A stretch of 64,000 nucleotides of DNA from Dysidea avara. Taxonomy: Eukaryota; Porifera; Demospongiae; Dictyoceratida; Dysideidae. Shown here piece by piece: positions 21,701-33,013 of this stretch. The stretch spans positions 2,803,001-2,867,000 of the forward strand of contig NC_089280.1 in NCBI RefSeq assembly GCF_963678975.1, written 5' to 3'. The stretch's first letter is position 1; every line of letters begins with the position of its first letter. Position numbers and translations under genes: made by a program. The notes below the pieces were generated by a model. It saw only the letters and a program-made list of their open reading frames with translations. It was not told the DNA's origin and searched no databases.

Positions 21701-24700
21701 AGAGCATCCACTGTGCAAGTAGCCGACAACTAAGTTTCCCGCCATTTTAGATAGTTTTTAAACCGAGGTTGACTGTATTAGGCGAGCTGCAAATTGGGTG
21801 GGAGGTGGGGGTCCTGGAAGGCAGGCAAGATGGTGTTCAAAAATTGAACAGGAAGGCCAAGGGATGAATTAGGCCAAGTTTTGGGCCATTGGGGTCTCAA
21901 AACTGGCTAAAATGAAAGGAAATTCACAGCAGAGGTACTTATTCAACACCACAGAGCTGTACAGCCACATACAGTCATCCCCAGGTTGACCAGAGTTCCA
22001 TTAAGGCCCCACACCACATGTACGGATCGCTACTGGGCTTGGGAAAAGTAGCCAGCAAAACCAGACCACTCAAGTTTAACTGATTTTGATTGAGGAATTA
22101 GATAGTTTATTCATGTAGCTTTGTGTCCTGGGTGAAAAATCGAATCTGCTGACATGGACGATAAGACCGGTTTTCTCAGACTGGGTCACAAATGTCCACT
22201 AGTGTATCTGTATGCACAGGTGAACTCTCAAATTCTCTTATACTTGTAATCCAAGACTCAAGTGTAGATTTAATTCTTAAAAAAAACAACAACAACAACA
22301 ACTAACAAACAAATTAGTTACTGATTGGAACAATTTGCCTAATTGTACCATAAACGCCAATACTTACTAAAATAACAGCAGTGTAAATAGTTGTAAAAAA
22401 CAACAACAAAAAAACATACTTGTGTTGTTCCCATAGTAACCAGGATACTAGCAGTGGTTGCACATTTACTGACCATCTCACATAAATGACAATCTGTTTA
22501 TCTATCAAATAGGTCGAGAATGGCGAACCACCTAATAGAGCAAATACTCCCAATCTACTATATTCTCTTTCATTCTCTAAAGAAATAATCACTTTTAACT
22601 GTACTAAGGCCACGTAGTTGTTTGGTGGTGATTACGTAAGAAGCTCCATACAACACTGAAACTGGTGATTGAACACCCAAATCAACAGATGATTACTGCA
22701 TTGCTCAATAATGATAACCTGTAACTTCACAGTATGCAATTTCTAAACTTTCCCGAGTACACATCACTTGCAATTTTTGACCATGACCTAAAAGATTACT
22801 GCCAAGAATTCAAGTAGGATCATAGAAGTATAAAGTAATGAAACAAAGGAGCTTGCCTACACCTGCAACTACTCTCTATTAAACATTTACTTCCTAGTAT
22901 AACTGTAGGTATAGACAACCTCTCTTGATTCATTACTATTTATTTCTATGATTCCTACTTGTATTAAAATTCCTAATTTTCCTTGTTCTGTATAACAGGA
23001 ATTTGATGAAAGAAAATGTTGATGAATCATCGTCAATCATTTCTTGTCAGATGTGCCATTCCTTGAATGACATCACAAGGATGGCACATCTAACAACTAC
23101 ACAAAGTATCGAAATGGGTTAACAAATAGCTGTTAACACAGTCAAAGATACTTTCTATACTGAATAGGCACCATCACGAGCACATCAATTTCGACTACCT
23201 GTACAAGGCCCTGTAATACCTCCATCTTCTGTTGTTCTTGCAAAGAACACCCCATTGTCTAAAAGCAGCCTCATTCATATCATAACTTTGCTTTACAAAT
23301 TACATAACTAATTAACAAATTACACAACTACATAACTTTAATAATTTATATATTATTTTTGTGATGTTTTTTTTGTATGATAACTCCAAAACAAACATCA
23401 CAAAAATTTAGTGATTACCAACAACGCTATTTGATTGGTGTTACCTGTTTTCTGTAACACGGTACAAATCTTGAAGACCCTTCCTCCTCTTGTGAAGGGG
23501 TGGGCGCCACCAGACTACATATGATGCCATCGTGAATTTGTATTACTTCTGATATGTTACCTGAACTCATTGACAGTTGAACTGCATTACACTGGTCACT
23601 TCATATACTAGTATACTTTTCCAAAAAATGAAGTAGGGATAGCGATACCAGGGCCTGAAATTATGTTTTGGAAATGATCTGACAAATCCTGCTATTTGGT
23701 CAGACATACTCAATTGTACTGTACAAAAAAATTCTGAAAGTGTTCAGACATTAGCCAAAAATGGTCGGAAAATGGCAGATGTCCAACCATAATTTCAGGC
23801 TCTGCGATACTAAGACAATATATGAATGATGGCATTACAGCATAACTTTGTAAGAAAATTCCTAGTGACATGTTATCATCATTCTTGTCACTACTTTTTA
23901 TTGCTATCCCTAATTCATTTAATATACTAGTTTGTTGTTGGCTACAGCATACAGCTATACACGTGTGAATGTTCTATTAGGGTGACTGCTGTATTAGAGT
24001 CAGGATTAGAGTATCTCAAATCAGCCTCTATTATAAATACAGCTAGACCAATAATAACGGGGCGTGGTCATTGTGTTTGAGTAAATAGATTGTTAAGAGG
24101 TGTGATCTTCATACTCGATTGTTTAATTAACGAAGATTGTTAATGCAAGGCGTAGCCTCCAACCTATCGTGAAGTTACAGGCACCTACTGGGTGTCCAGT
24201 GTTGCAGTTATAAATAATTTTGTGGTATCTAAATATGCTGCTCAAGGAAAGCATTAATATGGAAAATTAAAAACATCTCAATATGGCTTCGTTGCATAAA
24301 AAAGATTACAGAAAGACAGGATGCAGAAGGCATGGACTCGTTGGAACCCCTAAAGGCACATCCCACTGGTGACTTTGTTATGATGGCACAAAATGGTGGC
24401 TGTATGCTGATTCATTTAGCCTCTGGTAGGCAAGCTGTCAGACGAAAATTCAAGTTTGGGCATTTTTTTTTACAATTCTATCTGCATTTTCTTGTTAATG
24501 CTGTATTTGATGTTAGATGAACATATTACATTCTGCAATGGTGATTTTTGAAGATGTTTACAAGTGGAATTTTAGGCGACGCATATCATCTACCATACTG
24601 TATACATATACTGTGTTGTTTGAGACAAGCAGTCAAGACACCCAGTAACACAAAAGATTATTCAGCCCTACATTTTAATAGCTTCGAAGCCATAAAGACC

Positions 24701-25004
24701 CTAGTGACTCTAATATTTTCATACAACACCATAATATCGAGCAGGTTCACATACACACGACATGACTCACTTCTTCTTCACTGGTCTCGTCAGCTTGGCA
24801 ACACTCCTTGCATTCTTTTTCTATTTTCTGCAAATTGAAGGCAGACAGCTCGTCACACGAGCTACAAAGCAGTGTGGCGGAGGAGAAGCCTAATTCAAAA
24901 CAGGTTTCTACATCAAATGTTGACACATCTGGTACAGCGAAAGATAATGCGACCAGCAGAAACGACAACAATGGCGACCGAGCCATTGCTGTCGGGATTT
25001 TCAA
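12719..25004 (-). CDS. SELENOF: Selenoprotein F (15 kDa selenoprotein, Sep15)
   Basis: Five exons on the minus strand: 25004-24771, 19640-19577, 16061-16012, 13928-13861 and 12791-12719 (TAA). The joins keep frame and total 162 residues (human about 165). Residues 1-29 are a signal peptide (SPLLSFLLVALSFAVP). Exon 1 also carries the Cys-rich UGGT-binding region, with GFSSATLLCSSCDEL and CKECC. Exon 2 has LEVCG, then an in-frame TGA (19605-19607), then KLPHYPDIK. This is the exact place of selenocysteine in SELENOF (CGU). Exons 3-5 form the thioredoxin-like part: VKGERPKQFPNLQIK, YVKGAHPILKLMNE, TWNADTIEEFLREKL. The protein works in the ER lumen in quality control of glycoprotein disulfides with UGGT. 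Standard annotation would read TGA as stop and break the gene. A matching SECIS lies at 12630-12710. The gene shares its 5' region with RPL35. Confidence 0.95.
13076..13142. repeat. Direct tandem duplication (about 33 bp, two copies)
   Basis: GACAAGCCATACTCTAGCAT and the bases that follow are repeated immediately, inside intron 4 of SELENOF. The downstream 260-base open frame at 13177-13437 has no recognisable protein features and is not called as a gene. Confidence 0.8.
13929..16011. other. SELENOF intron 3, no gene seen
   Basis: About 2.1 kb of AT-rich sequence between exons 4 and 3. I see no convincing exon, RNA gene or complete TIR element in it. Confidence 0.5.
17457..17809. mobile_element. 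TIR element, GAGGTTGGACATGC termini
   Basis: GAGGTTGGACATGCTTT at the left is mirrored by AAAGCATGTCCAACCTC at the right. The interior, notably TTTTGTATTGTAACTATTGA and TATGCAATTAA near its right end, is shared with the neighbouring element at 18188-18555, although their outer TIRs differ. No target-site duplication seen. It lies in intron 2 of SELENOF. Confidence 0.78.
18188..18555. mobile_element. TIR element with 9-bp target-site duplication (Mutator-like)
   Basis: The termini are CAGAGGAGGGTGGAAGCG and CGCTTCCACCCTCCTCTG, a perfect 18-base inverted repeat. GTACTCAGC flanks both ends (18179-18187 and 18556-18564). A 9-bp duplication is typical of Mutator-like elements. The interior is related to the element at 17457-17809. 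There is no transposase, so it is a non-autonomous copy in intron 2 of SELENOF. Confidence 0.9.
20482..21250. mobile_element. TIR element, TACCGTATAGTAAAAAA termini, with internal minisatellite
   Basis: TACCGTATAGTAAAAAA at 20482 is mirrored by TTTTTTACTATACGGTA ending at 21250. Subterminal TTTGGCGAA blocks occur inverted on both sides. The interior contains the 17-bp minisatellite at 20794-20966. The open frame that crosses it (20344-20814) runs through the TIR and the repeat and is not a gene. It lies in intron 1 of SELENOF. Confidence 0.82.
20794..20966. repeat. 17-bp minisatellite, about 10 copies
   Basis: The unit GTAGCTACTGTACAAGT is repeated about ten times with almost no variation. 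It lies within the TIR element at 20482-21250. The high identity implies recent expansion or homogenisation. Confidence 0.95.
21548..22189. mobile_element. TIR element, GTGACCCAGTCTG termini
   Basis: GTGACCCAGTCTGGGAAAAC at the left is mirrored by an imperfect copy ending in CAGACTGGGTCAC at 22189. AAAT flanks both sides and may be a short target-site duplication. It is 642 bases long with no transposase frame, and lies in intron 1 of SELENOF. Confidence 0.78.
22808..22971. mobile_element. Palindromic MITE, CAAGTAGGATCATAGAA ends
   Basis: The left arm (22808-22872: CAAGTAGGATCATAGAAGTA, then AAACAAAGGAGCTTGCCTA) is the imperfect reverse complement of the right arm (22910-22971: GTAGGTATAGACAACCTCTC, then TTCTATGATTCCTACTTG). 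Related half or full copies lie at 21281-21360, 33680-33860, 47672-47826 and 49255-49325. It is a dispersed family with a PuTGCCTACACCTGCA core. Confidence 0.75.
23606..23932. mobile_element. TIR MITE carrying a second, nested MITE
   Basis: AATGAAGTAGGGATAGC (23627 on) and GCTATCCCTAATTCATT (to 23919) face each other, with ACTAGTATA-like ends further out. Inside, 23650-23803 is a separate 154-base element with ends AGGGCCTGAAATTATG and CATAATTTCAGGCTCT. It is flanked by GCGATACC and GCGATACT, an 8-bp duplication with one mismatch. So the outer element is older. Confidence 0.78.
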
Positions 25005-25053
25005 ATTATCGGAACGAAAGTTTTTCCCTCCTCATTGACGCGTGGTCGACGTG
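25005..25053. promoter_or_regulatory. 49-bp bidirectional start region of SELENOF and RPL35
   Basis: The SELENOF ATG (25004, minus) and RPL35 ATG (25054-25056, plus) are 49 bases apart. The RPL35 side has a pyrimidine run TTTTTCCCTCCTC (25020-25032), just where a 5' TOP tract of a ribosomal-protein mRNA would be. Both transcripts must start in this gap or inside the other gene's 5' region. If SELENOF starts at its second ATG (codon 7) the gap grows by only 18 bases. Confidence 0.75.
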
Positions 25054-26155
25054 ATGGTAGGTAGAATCGTAATCCATCTAGTGTTCTGTCTGTAGTGATT
25101 TGTTTAGATCGTAGGCTGTTGCAGTAAGTTGAGTATGATTTTCTTGTATTAAAGGTGAAGATAAAGGCTCACGAGCTTCGAGGGAAGAGCAGGGATGATT
25201 TGTTAAAACAATTAGACGAGTTGAAGACAGAACTGTCACAGCTCAGGGTACACAAAGTCACTGGAGGGACAGCGTCTAAACTAGCTAAAATGTGAGTGCT
25301 TTGCATATGCGTCTGCTTTCATGGGTGTATTCTATTATTTTTGATCACCTACCAAAATCATTACACACTGCATGCGTTGTTGGTGGCTGCCTTTTACTGT
25401 TAAACTGTTGCTCTAGTTGCTTTTTTACCTTAGTTGCTTAGCTGTAAAGCCTTTGTACTCAGCTATGGTGTAGCCTCGGGTTTTAAATCTGTCCTGTGTG
25501 TGTGTGTGTGTGTGTGTGTTGTTAATGTGCGTGTGTGTGTTGTTAATGTGCGTGTGTGTGTTGTTAATGTGCGTGTGTGTGTTGTTAATGTGCGTGTGTG
25601 TGTTGTTAATGTGCGTGTGTGTGTTGTTAATGTGCGTGTGTGTGTTGTTAATGTGCGTGTGTGTGTTGTTAATGTGCGTGTGTGTGTTGTTAATGTGCGT
25701 GTGTGTGTGTGTGTTGTTAATGTGCGTGTGTGTGTGTGTGTTGTTAATGTGCGTGTGTATGTTGTTAATGTGTATTTATGCCTTGCCATGAACCTGGGCC
25801 CTTGTTATTTTAACTTGGTACCCCTAAGTCTGGGCCCCCATTTTCTCTTGTATGTTGTCATACTTTCATGATGTTATCATCATTAATACACAAAGTTTAA
25901 TGGCTGTTGTGTTTTGTTTACAGTAAAGTGGTACGCAAGTCAATAGCCCGAGTCCTGACAGTGATTAGCCAGACCCAAAGGGACAACTTGAGAAAGTTTT
26001 ACCAGAAGAAGAAATACAAGCCTCTTGACCTGAGACCAAAGAAAACTAGAGCTAAGAGAAGGGAGCTCACGAAATTTGAGAGGTCAAGAAAGACGATGAG
26101 ACAAAAGAAGAAGGAAACTCACTTCCCACAGCGTGTCTATGCTGTGAAACAATGA
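25054..26155 (+). CDS. RPL35: 60S ribosomal protein L35 (uL29)
   Basis: Three exons, 25054-25056 (ATG only), 25155-25291 and 25924-26155 (TGA), encode 123 residues, the same length as the human protein. The second exon gives [19 protein letters not shown], then [11 protein letters not shown]. The third gives [30 protein letters not shown] and the YAVKQ end. uL29 sits near the exit tunnel of the large ribosomal subunit and helps dock SRP and nascent-chain factors. A first coding exon made only of the start codon is a common ribosomal-protein pattern. The second intron (25292-25923) contains the 21-bp minisatellite. The upstream TOP-like pyrimidine tract suggests growth-dependent translation control. 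Confidence 0.97.
25495..25775. repeat. 21-bp minisatellite with TG tract, about 12 copies
   Basis: The unit TGTTGTTAATGTGCGTGTGTG is repeated about a dozen times in intron 2 of RPL35, with small changes in (TG)n length. Open frames on both strands across it are repeat artefacts. Confidence 0.95.
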
Positions 26156-26502
26156 GACACTAAATTTTTTTTTGTTGTATAAAATTTTCACAATGGACAA
26201 GTAGAGAAATGGGTGGGTCATTCTCTCTGTTCTCCGATCGTGAGTGGCTACTGTAGCTAGGGGAAACTGTAGACTTGTGTTGGGCCACTTTTCTTTTGTC
26301 ATTAGGTTGGGAAGGAAGGCTTACAAGAGTCACAGTGAGATTTTTTAATTGTGGTAGTGGGCGAAACTAGTCGATTGGCGCAGGGCCTTAATTGATCGTT
26401 GAAACTTGATCTGAGATGTTATTGATAAGCACCCATCCCATAAAGAGCGATGAAAGGCGAGCTAGCTAGAGTGCATGACAGGAGGTGTGTGTAACGGAAG
26501 AC

Positions 26503-29500
26503 ATGGCTGCTGAGAGCTGTTTAGCAATAGGGCTGATATCTGGCACAAGTGCGGATGGTATTGATGCGTGTATTGTTAAGATAGCATGCAAGGATGATGG
26601 CACATTCGAGTGAGTTTGAATGATAGCTTTTGCGTTTACTTTTACTGTTTTCTGCAGATTAGAAGTTGTAGGCTTCGACACGTACGCATATCCTGAAGGA
26701 CTTAAACAGAAAATCTTTGACATTTCCGAGAGAGGCAGTGTGCAGGAGATATGCCTGTACAACGTTCTGTTGGGGAAACTGTTTGCTGAAGCAGCTAAAC
26801 GAGTATGTGTAGAGTGTGGAGTAGCGTTAGAGTCTGTGCTAGTGATAGGATCACACGGGTATGTGTTGCTGTGCGTTATATTAGAGAGTTTTGTTGCTTT
26901 GCATTTAATATGGAAGATGTTTTTGTGCAACTAGTTTTCTATCAGTACTGTTAATTTACACAAGGGGGCATTACTCCCATAACTACAATCTACAACCATG
27001 CATGGTCAAGCTGCTCCCCCAGTACAGTCAATGTTGCTTGAGTAAGTAGTACTGGATGAAAAATGTCCAATAATAAATGAATCAGGTCAATGATGGAGAC
27101 AAATTTTTCAACAAAATTCAACAGTCAAAATCAAAAATATATTTTTGACTGGCTTTGACCACTGTCGCAGATGGTAGCAGAGGCTTTTTTTTTTTGAATG
27201 ACACCCCCTTGTATACATATCTACATAGTTGCTAGGTGAAGAGTGTAGTAGATGTGTCAGTCATATCTCTAAATACAGAATTTTTGCAGTAAATATTTTT
27301 CACGGATTTTGTGGTTAGTAAAGCTACGGGGAAATCACATGAAAATTTATGTGTGCTGACACGTGTACCAACTCACCTTACTGATAAAGTAGCCTGGCTA
27401 CTGGCATATGTGAACTCCAAATATGCACAAACAGTATCACACATTACCGGTATTAAAGTGGGTGTGGCTCACGAAAGAAGCTGGCGTACTGCAAGATTAG
27501 ACTATGCCTTGCACAAGGATTGCTGTTACTTGGTTCAAACACACTTTAGCAATTGGTATGATGCTTAAAGTAAAAATAAATCCAAACCCTTCATAGCCAT
27601 GTGGTCGAGACTGAAAGTCTTTGAAATCTAGCCATGATTTTTACAAGAAATTTAAAGCGCCGAAGTCCTGACAAAGTACATAACCGTGAAATATACATAC
27701 CGCGAAAATTTCTAGGTATACGGTAATGATATTAGAATGCCTACTTTATGTGCAGTAGAGCAAGCATTAGATGCACTCATAAAATCTGCAAACCTCTAGT
27801 CCTCTACTGTGAAGAAGTGACTCTTTAATATACCCACAGGCAAACTATTCATCATATTCCTGGTCTCCAGTCCTTATTCGGGCATCAAGTGGCAGCCACT
27901 CTTCAAATTGGTGATCCATCTGTGATAGCCAATGAGTGTGGAGTGACCAGCGTGGGGGACTTCAGAGTAGCTGACATGTCCGTGGGCGGTCAAGGAGCAC
28001 CGCTTGTTCCTTATTTGGACAAGATCTTATTAAAGAAGTTTCATCAAGATACAGGGAGACATGGAGCCTTACTAAACATCGGAGGAATCAGTAACATCTC
28101 CATCTATATGCCAAATGGTTAGTGGTAAAGTGTTAAATATTGCTTGTATGTTGTTTGGTAACAATAGAGGACAAAATGATAGGATTTGACTGTGGGCCAG
28201 GTGAGTGTCTATATGTGTAAAACTTGACAAACAGCATATAGCAGAGTTTGTCCATACATTAAAATTAGATACACCATTCAACAACATTACTTCAATTCTT
28301 TCTTTGTCAAGGCAACAGATTTTATAAAAGTCTTGGCAACTTTGAAACATCCTATGGAACTTTTGGAATGTTTTGTACACTTAGTAGTCAGGGATGTACC
28401 CTGGGGGTTTCCAGGGTTTTCAGGAAGCCACTTTTGTTTTTATGGTTTACTTGAAAAAAAGAAATTGGGTTTACAAAGTCATGGATCCATCATGGATTAG
28501 GACACATTGTGAACCTTTGTTTTAGTAAAGCAATGGTCCTTGCATGATGGCAGTAGTTTATTCTGAACCATACGTAATTTCAATGAAAAAATTGAGATAC
28601 TCTAATAAAGCAGTCAAGAAATATGAATTATTCAAGGTTTAATACTGTAGAACAGGCACTAGGAACCCCATTAAAATGTATTCCCTTTGTTTAGTGTGCT
28701 ATCTACCACCACTGCTACTATAACTTCAATACAATGGGACCTCCATTATTCAATTGCTTGCGCACCAGTTTAATTACAAGCAAGTTAAGATAAGTGAACA
28801 TTGATCCGACATCTCTTAAACCACTCCAATAGAACATACACTACTCAATAGTTAACAAAATATTTTTATATAGAACAGTCACATATCATTTCAATAATCA
28901 AGGTCTCACTGTATCAATATTTACCCAGTCAAGAAGTCAAGAATTTCATTCTCTGCACATATCCAGGTAACATGGTGGTAGATGGGCTGATGGAGGAGTT
29001 GTTTGGTCAACCTTATGATGATGGTGGAGAGCATGTGAGTATGTTGTGGGCAGTAGAGGTGCAGTATGATATGGTGTATTAATAGATGTATGGTGTGTTA
29101 ACCACTGTTAAGGGATGCACTAGATTTTAATAACTGACTTAGTTAAGAGGCAGTGTGGCTGGTATGCATCTTTTACTGTATGTGGACAACCTAGTGTTTG
29201 TAACAGAAAAGGTGATGCTCATGCGTAGTGGCTATTCATCTGGTTCCGGATGGTGACATATACAGGCTATTCATCCATCACAACCGTAACTCAAGTATGA
29301 TGATAAGTTTTTGGTGAGTTTGAGGTGAGCTAGGGTTGGAGTGAATCCCAGAAAAGCCAGGCCAACCCTAGCTTACTTCAACCTCACCAAAAACTTACCT
29401 TCATACAGACAGTGAAGGACATCATTATGCTTAACAGGCAAACTTAAGGTTAGTGTTAGGGTTGGGTTAAGCTTTGGTTTCTTCTTCACCCAGTATTCTT

Positions 29501-29955
29501 ACTATATACAGACTACTTATTGAATCACATTTATAAGCTAGAAAAGTAAGAAAGCTGGTTAGCTAGCAGAGTTGATACCACACTGGCCATTCCTATGTTG
29601 AAGCCCCGGGAGTTCGTTTTGCCAACCTTTTTTGTCTGAAATTTTTTTATTACATACAGAACCAGACCATATATACTTATGTCATATTCTCCACATGGAA
29701 TCAATGCATCTACACAATGCATCATTGCAGCTATAATTGTTGGTAGTTGTAATTGTTGGTGTGTTACACCCGTAGGCTAAACGAGGGAAAGTGTGTCAAG
29801 ATCTGTTGCAACAGTTTTTAAAAGATGATTATTATTCCAAACCACCACCAAAATCAACTGGAAGAGAAGTGTGTACAGTATAATATATGTAGTGTATTGT
29901 GTATAGTTCGTGTGTTGTGTGTGCGTTGTGTGTGTGTGTAGTGCGTGTGTGTGTG

Positions 29956-29991
<36 letters not shown>

Positions 29992-32579
29992 TGTAGTGTG
30001 TGCGTAGTGCACGTGTGTGTGTGTGTGTGTGTGTGGTGTGTGTGTGTGTGTGTGTGGTGTGTGTAGATGGTGTTCGATTCTACTGTAATGATGTGAATTA
30101 TGCTGCATACATATTAGCAGAAAGTTCATGTATTCCTCACAATTGAAATCTTCCCATAGTACACTGTACATCTATAAATGTAGTATCCTCAAAAATAGTC
30201 CATTTCCACACAAGCTAAAGTATTCATGGTACAACTACTAATTAATTGTGAGTTCATTGGGTTGCACAACATCCGGTGCCTTTTGGGAGGCCTTAAAATA
30301 AATTGAAGCATACAGGACTAAGATCTTTGCACTTCCCGGGAGCCTGAACCACATTGTTTATAAGAACATAGTTTTATAGCAACCACTTTACTGCAATTTT
30401 GACATGAAATATTGGAAAGTTATGCTGTGTTGTGATCGAGAAATTGGCAATCTGCTGTCAAATAGTAGTGATATCTTGAGTTTTAAAGCTTGTATCTTTC
30501 CTGAAGTGAGGTAATTTTACTGTTATATATATATATATATAGAGTCGTTAGGCAACATAATATGGCCTGCTATAACTGGTGAAATACATAATTGCCTGAT
30601 ATATTGATAGAATCACAGTGATGAAAAATCGCCTATGTCCGTAGTGAAATATTGCATAACATTGTTCCCAGCCTTGTAGAAACATAGTAACAACATTTTT
30701 CTCACTAGGTAGACTCTCTGCATGAAAGTAACTTCCATGGTAAAGTCACTTCTTTTTGCTATAAACTATATACGTACCATCGTGATGCTAGCAACCTGAA
30801 GATTACAATTTCGTTTTCATAATAAGAATAAATGTTACAATTTAGACTCCTGTGAAGGTTTCTTGCCTCACTCTGATAGGCTTCGATGCATTTTAAAGGA
30901 CACCGAATGTTGCATAATCGCAATTATTAACCACTGCATTCCTTAGCCCTTATGTGAAAATGGACTGTTGTACACAATATTACTCAGTTTACAAGGAAAA
31001 TTGTGATGCAATCTCACACGTGAGCAACTGTAACATATGACTTCTGTTCATCTCTTGTTTCCTGTCATCAGGTTTATGGTAAAGTGTTTATCAAGTTATT
31101 CTTGGAGGCAGGGACAAAATACAACCTATCAGCTGATGACTTTGTAGCCACTGCTACTGAACTCACAGCAGAAACAGTACGTGTGAATTACTATCTTCAC
31201 GTCCGACCACTACTATTGAGGGAACAGGACACCATTAGAGCAGTCTTGTTTGTCAGTGGAGGAGGGGTACACAATGATCACTTGATGAGGTAATATGATG
31301 TAAGGTAATTACATTGTGATTGCCTAATATGGTTACACTACGGTGGATTTTCTGTCATCCAAACCGAAAGCCAACAGTGACTGCTCAATTAGAGTATTTC
31401 ATTGTAGGTATATGTTCTGTTGGAGCTCTCGGCTTCATTTATCCAAGTAAAATTCACTTATTTGACCACCTTTTGTCAAATAACTAAGGATCTGCTGTAT
31501 TGTACTTTATTGGTGACTGCTGGACTGAAACTGTTTCATGTTAGCTTTCTTCTTGTGTGGATGTTCGTTATAGTTTTATGGTTAGATTTGTAGTACCATG
31601 AAACTGGTCTATTCCAGTTGTATTTGGGCCGAAATTTGTTGGCCTTGTTAAGCAGATTGCTACTCACTTTGTGCGTAAATGACACTTTTGGGGATTTCAA
31701 TTTTGGCTGGTTTAAACAGGTGGTCGTATTGCACAATAAGCAGATTGCTACACTACGCAAGTCACTTTGTAAAATAACATGTTTACAACAACTAATTAAA
31801 ACAGGAAAGTAGTAATATACCACCCACTTTTGTTAGTCATTTCTTGCAACTAAAGATAAAATACTCTAATAGAACAGTCACATATGTCAGTAATTTATCT
31901 GTAATAACAAAAGTGGAGATAGAATTTGTGTGTGGGGTGGGTGAGGAGGGAGGGGGCACACTGTACCTCCAGACCCCTAGAATGTCATCCATGTTTGTTG
32001 TGTGCTTCAAACTCCACTGTGTATTGTCCATTGTCAAAGTAGCCTCTCTTCCTTCTCTTTGGTCTGCTCCACTGTCCCTGATGTTAAAGATTCTGAAGGA
32101 GCTCATGATCCTGTGGTCAATGTGAAACTGATCTCTGTGTGTTGTTGTTGTAGGAGGTTGAAGGAGTTACTTGTTGACTGTGATATTGAATCATCAATGA
32201 ACTTTAACATTGATCCTAATGCCAAGGAGGTTAGTATATATGTACAGTACATTCATGCATCCCTTAAAACTTTTCAAGTGAATACAATCATCAATTTTTT
32301 TTTGTCACATTAATGAAATTTCTGGTAATTCAGTGAATTTCTCGTAATTCAGTGCACATCAACAAAGTCAGGCAGTGCATTTGTATTGTATGTAAACTGT
32401 TATTTATATTGTAGGCTGTATGTTTTGCACTTTTGGCATACCAAACTCTTAAAGGAGTTGCCACTAATATTCCAGGTAACTCGTTGTATGTTGTTCGTAA
32501 TCCATCTGATCATTGTGTAGATGTTACTGGTGCCTCCAGGCCAGTTGTACTAGGGAAGATATGTCCTGTGGTCACATGA
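26503..32579 (+). CDS. anmK: Anhydro-N-acetylmuramic acid kinase (AnmK-like)
   Basis: Ten exons give 397 residues: 26503-26609, 26658-26858, 27840-28117, 28168-28200, 28967-29034, 29776-29868, 31072-31289, 32154-32229, 32415-32475 and 32521-32579 (TGA). All joins keep frame; bacterial AnmK is about 370 residues. Near the N-terminus is GLISGTSADGID, the phosphate-binding loop of the family. Next come SHGQTIHHIP, then DFRVADMSVGGQGAPLVPY, whose second Asp aligns with the catalytic base. NIGGISNIS, GFDCGPGNMVVDGLM, PPPKSTGRE and SGGGVHNDHL follow. AnmK opens and phosphorylates 1,6-anhydro-MurNAc from peptidoglycan to MurNAc-6-phosphate. No signal peptide, so cytosolic. It is rich in introns and sits between animal genes, so it is a resident nuclear gene, not contamination. 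In a sponge-like host the substrate would come from digested or symbiotic bacteria (inference). Confidence 0.94.
28732..28911. mobile_element. pogo/mariner-like MITE with TA duplication
   Basis: It begins CAATGGGACCTCCATTATTC and ends GAATAATCAAGGTCTCACTG-like (AATAATCAAGGTCTCACTG). TA is on both sides (28730-28731 and 28912-28913). It is a degraded relative of the copy at 41205-41393. It lies in intron 4 of the AnmK gene. Confidence 0.72.
29890..30066. repeat. (TG)n microsatellite
   Basis: Long TG/GTGTAG dinucleotide runs lie in intron 6 of the AnmK gene. The reading frame on the opposite strand is a repeat artefact. Confidence 0.95.
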
Positions 32580-33013
32580 TTATGGTTTGGTACATACAGC
32601 ATATGTCTTGAAGAACGAAACTTTCAAGAACATATGCGTAACTTATAATAGTGATTTTGTGATTTCAGTACAAAATGCACTGACTCTTCAGTTTTAGATG
32701 GAATGTGTAAGAACTTAACACTGTGAAGTTTTCCACTTTAAACTTACCACTTCCATGTATATGGTACTACACTACACTACACTACACTACACTACACTAC
32801 ACTACACTACACTACACTACACTACACTACACTACACTACACTACACTACACTACACTACACTACACTACACTACACTACATGTTGGCATATACAATGCT
32901 GCAATATACATAAACATGTGCAGCTAAATTTAGTACCCAGTGATATGCTGATCATAACTAATAGTGTCCTAAGCTATTCTAAAAATATGCAAGTTTAAAA
33001 CTGGGTAACTAGT
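32580..33013. other. Convergent gap between AnmK and GABA-B copy D
   Basis: This holds the AnmK 3' UTR and the 3' UTR of the receptor gene on the other strand. Apart from the ACTAC satellite at 32766-32880 nothing else is seen. Confidence 0.5.
32766..32880. repeat. (ACTAC)n satellite, about 23 copies
   Basis: A nearly perfect pentanucleotide array, ACTAC repeated about 23 times, without visible interruptions. Confidence 0.97.

Noticed and set aside
24332-24520. 62-codon frame MDSLEPLKAHPTGDFVMM upstream of SELENOF exon 1
   Set aside because: Short, no known family, inside SELENOF intron 1; no support beyond being open.
25434-25871. Open frames rich in VCVVNVR (plus) and TRTLTTH (minus)
   Set aside because: Translation of the 21-bp minisatellite in RPL35 intron 2.
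29854-30171. 105-codon minus-strand frame
   Set aside because: Product of the TG microsatellite.
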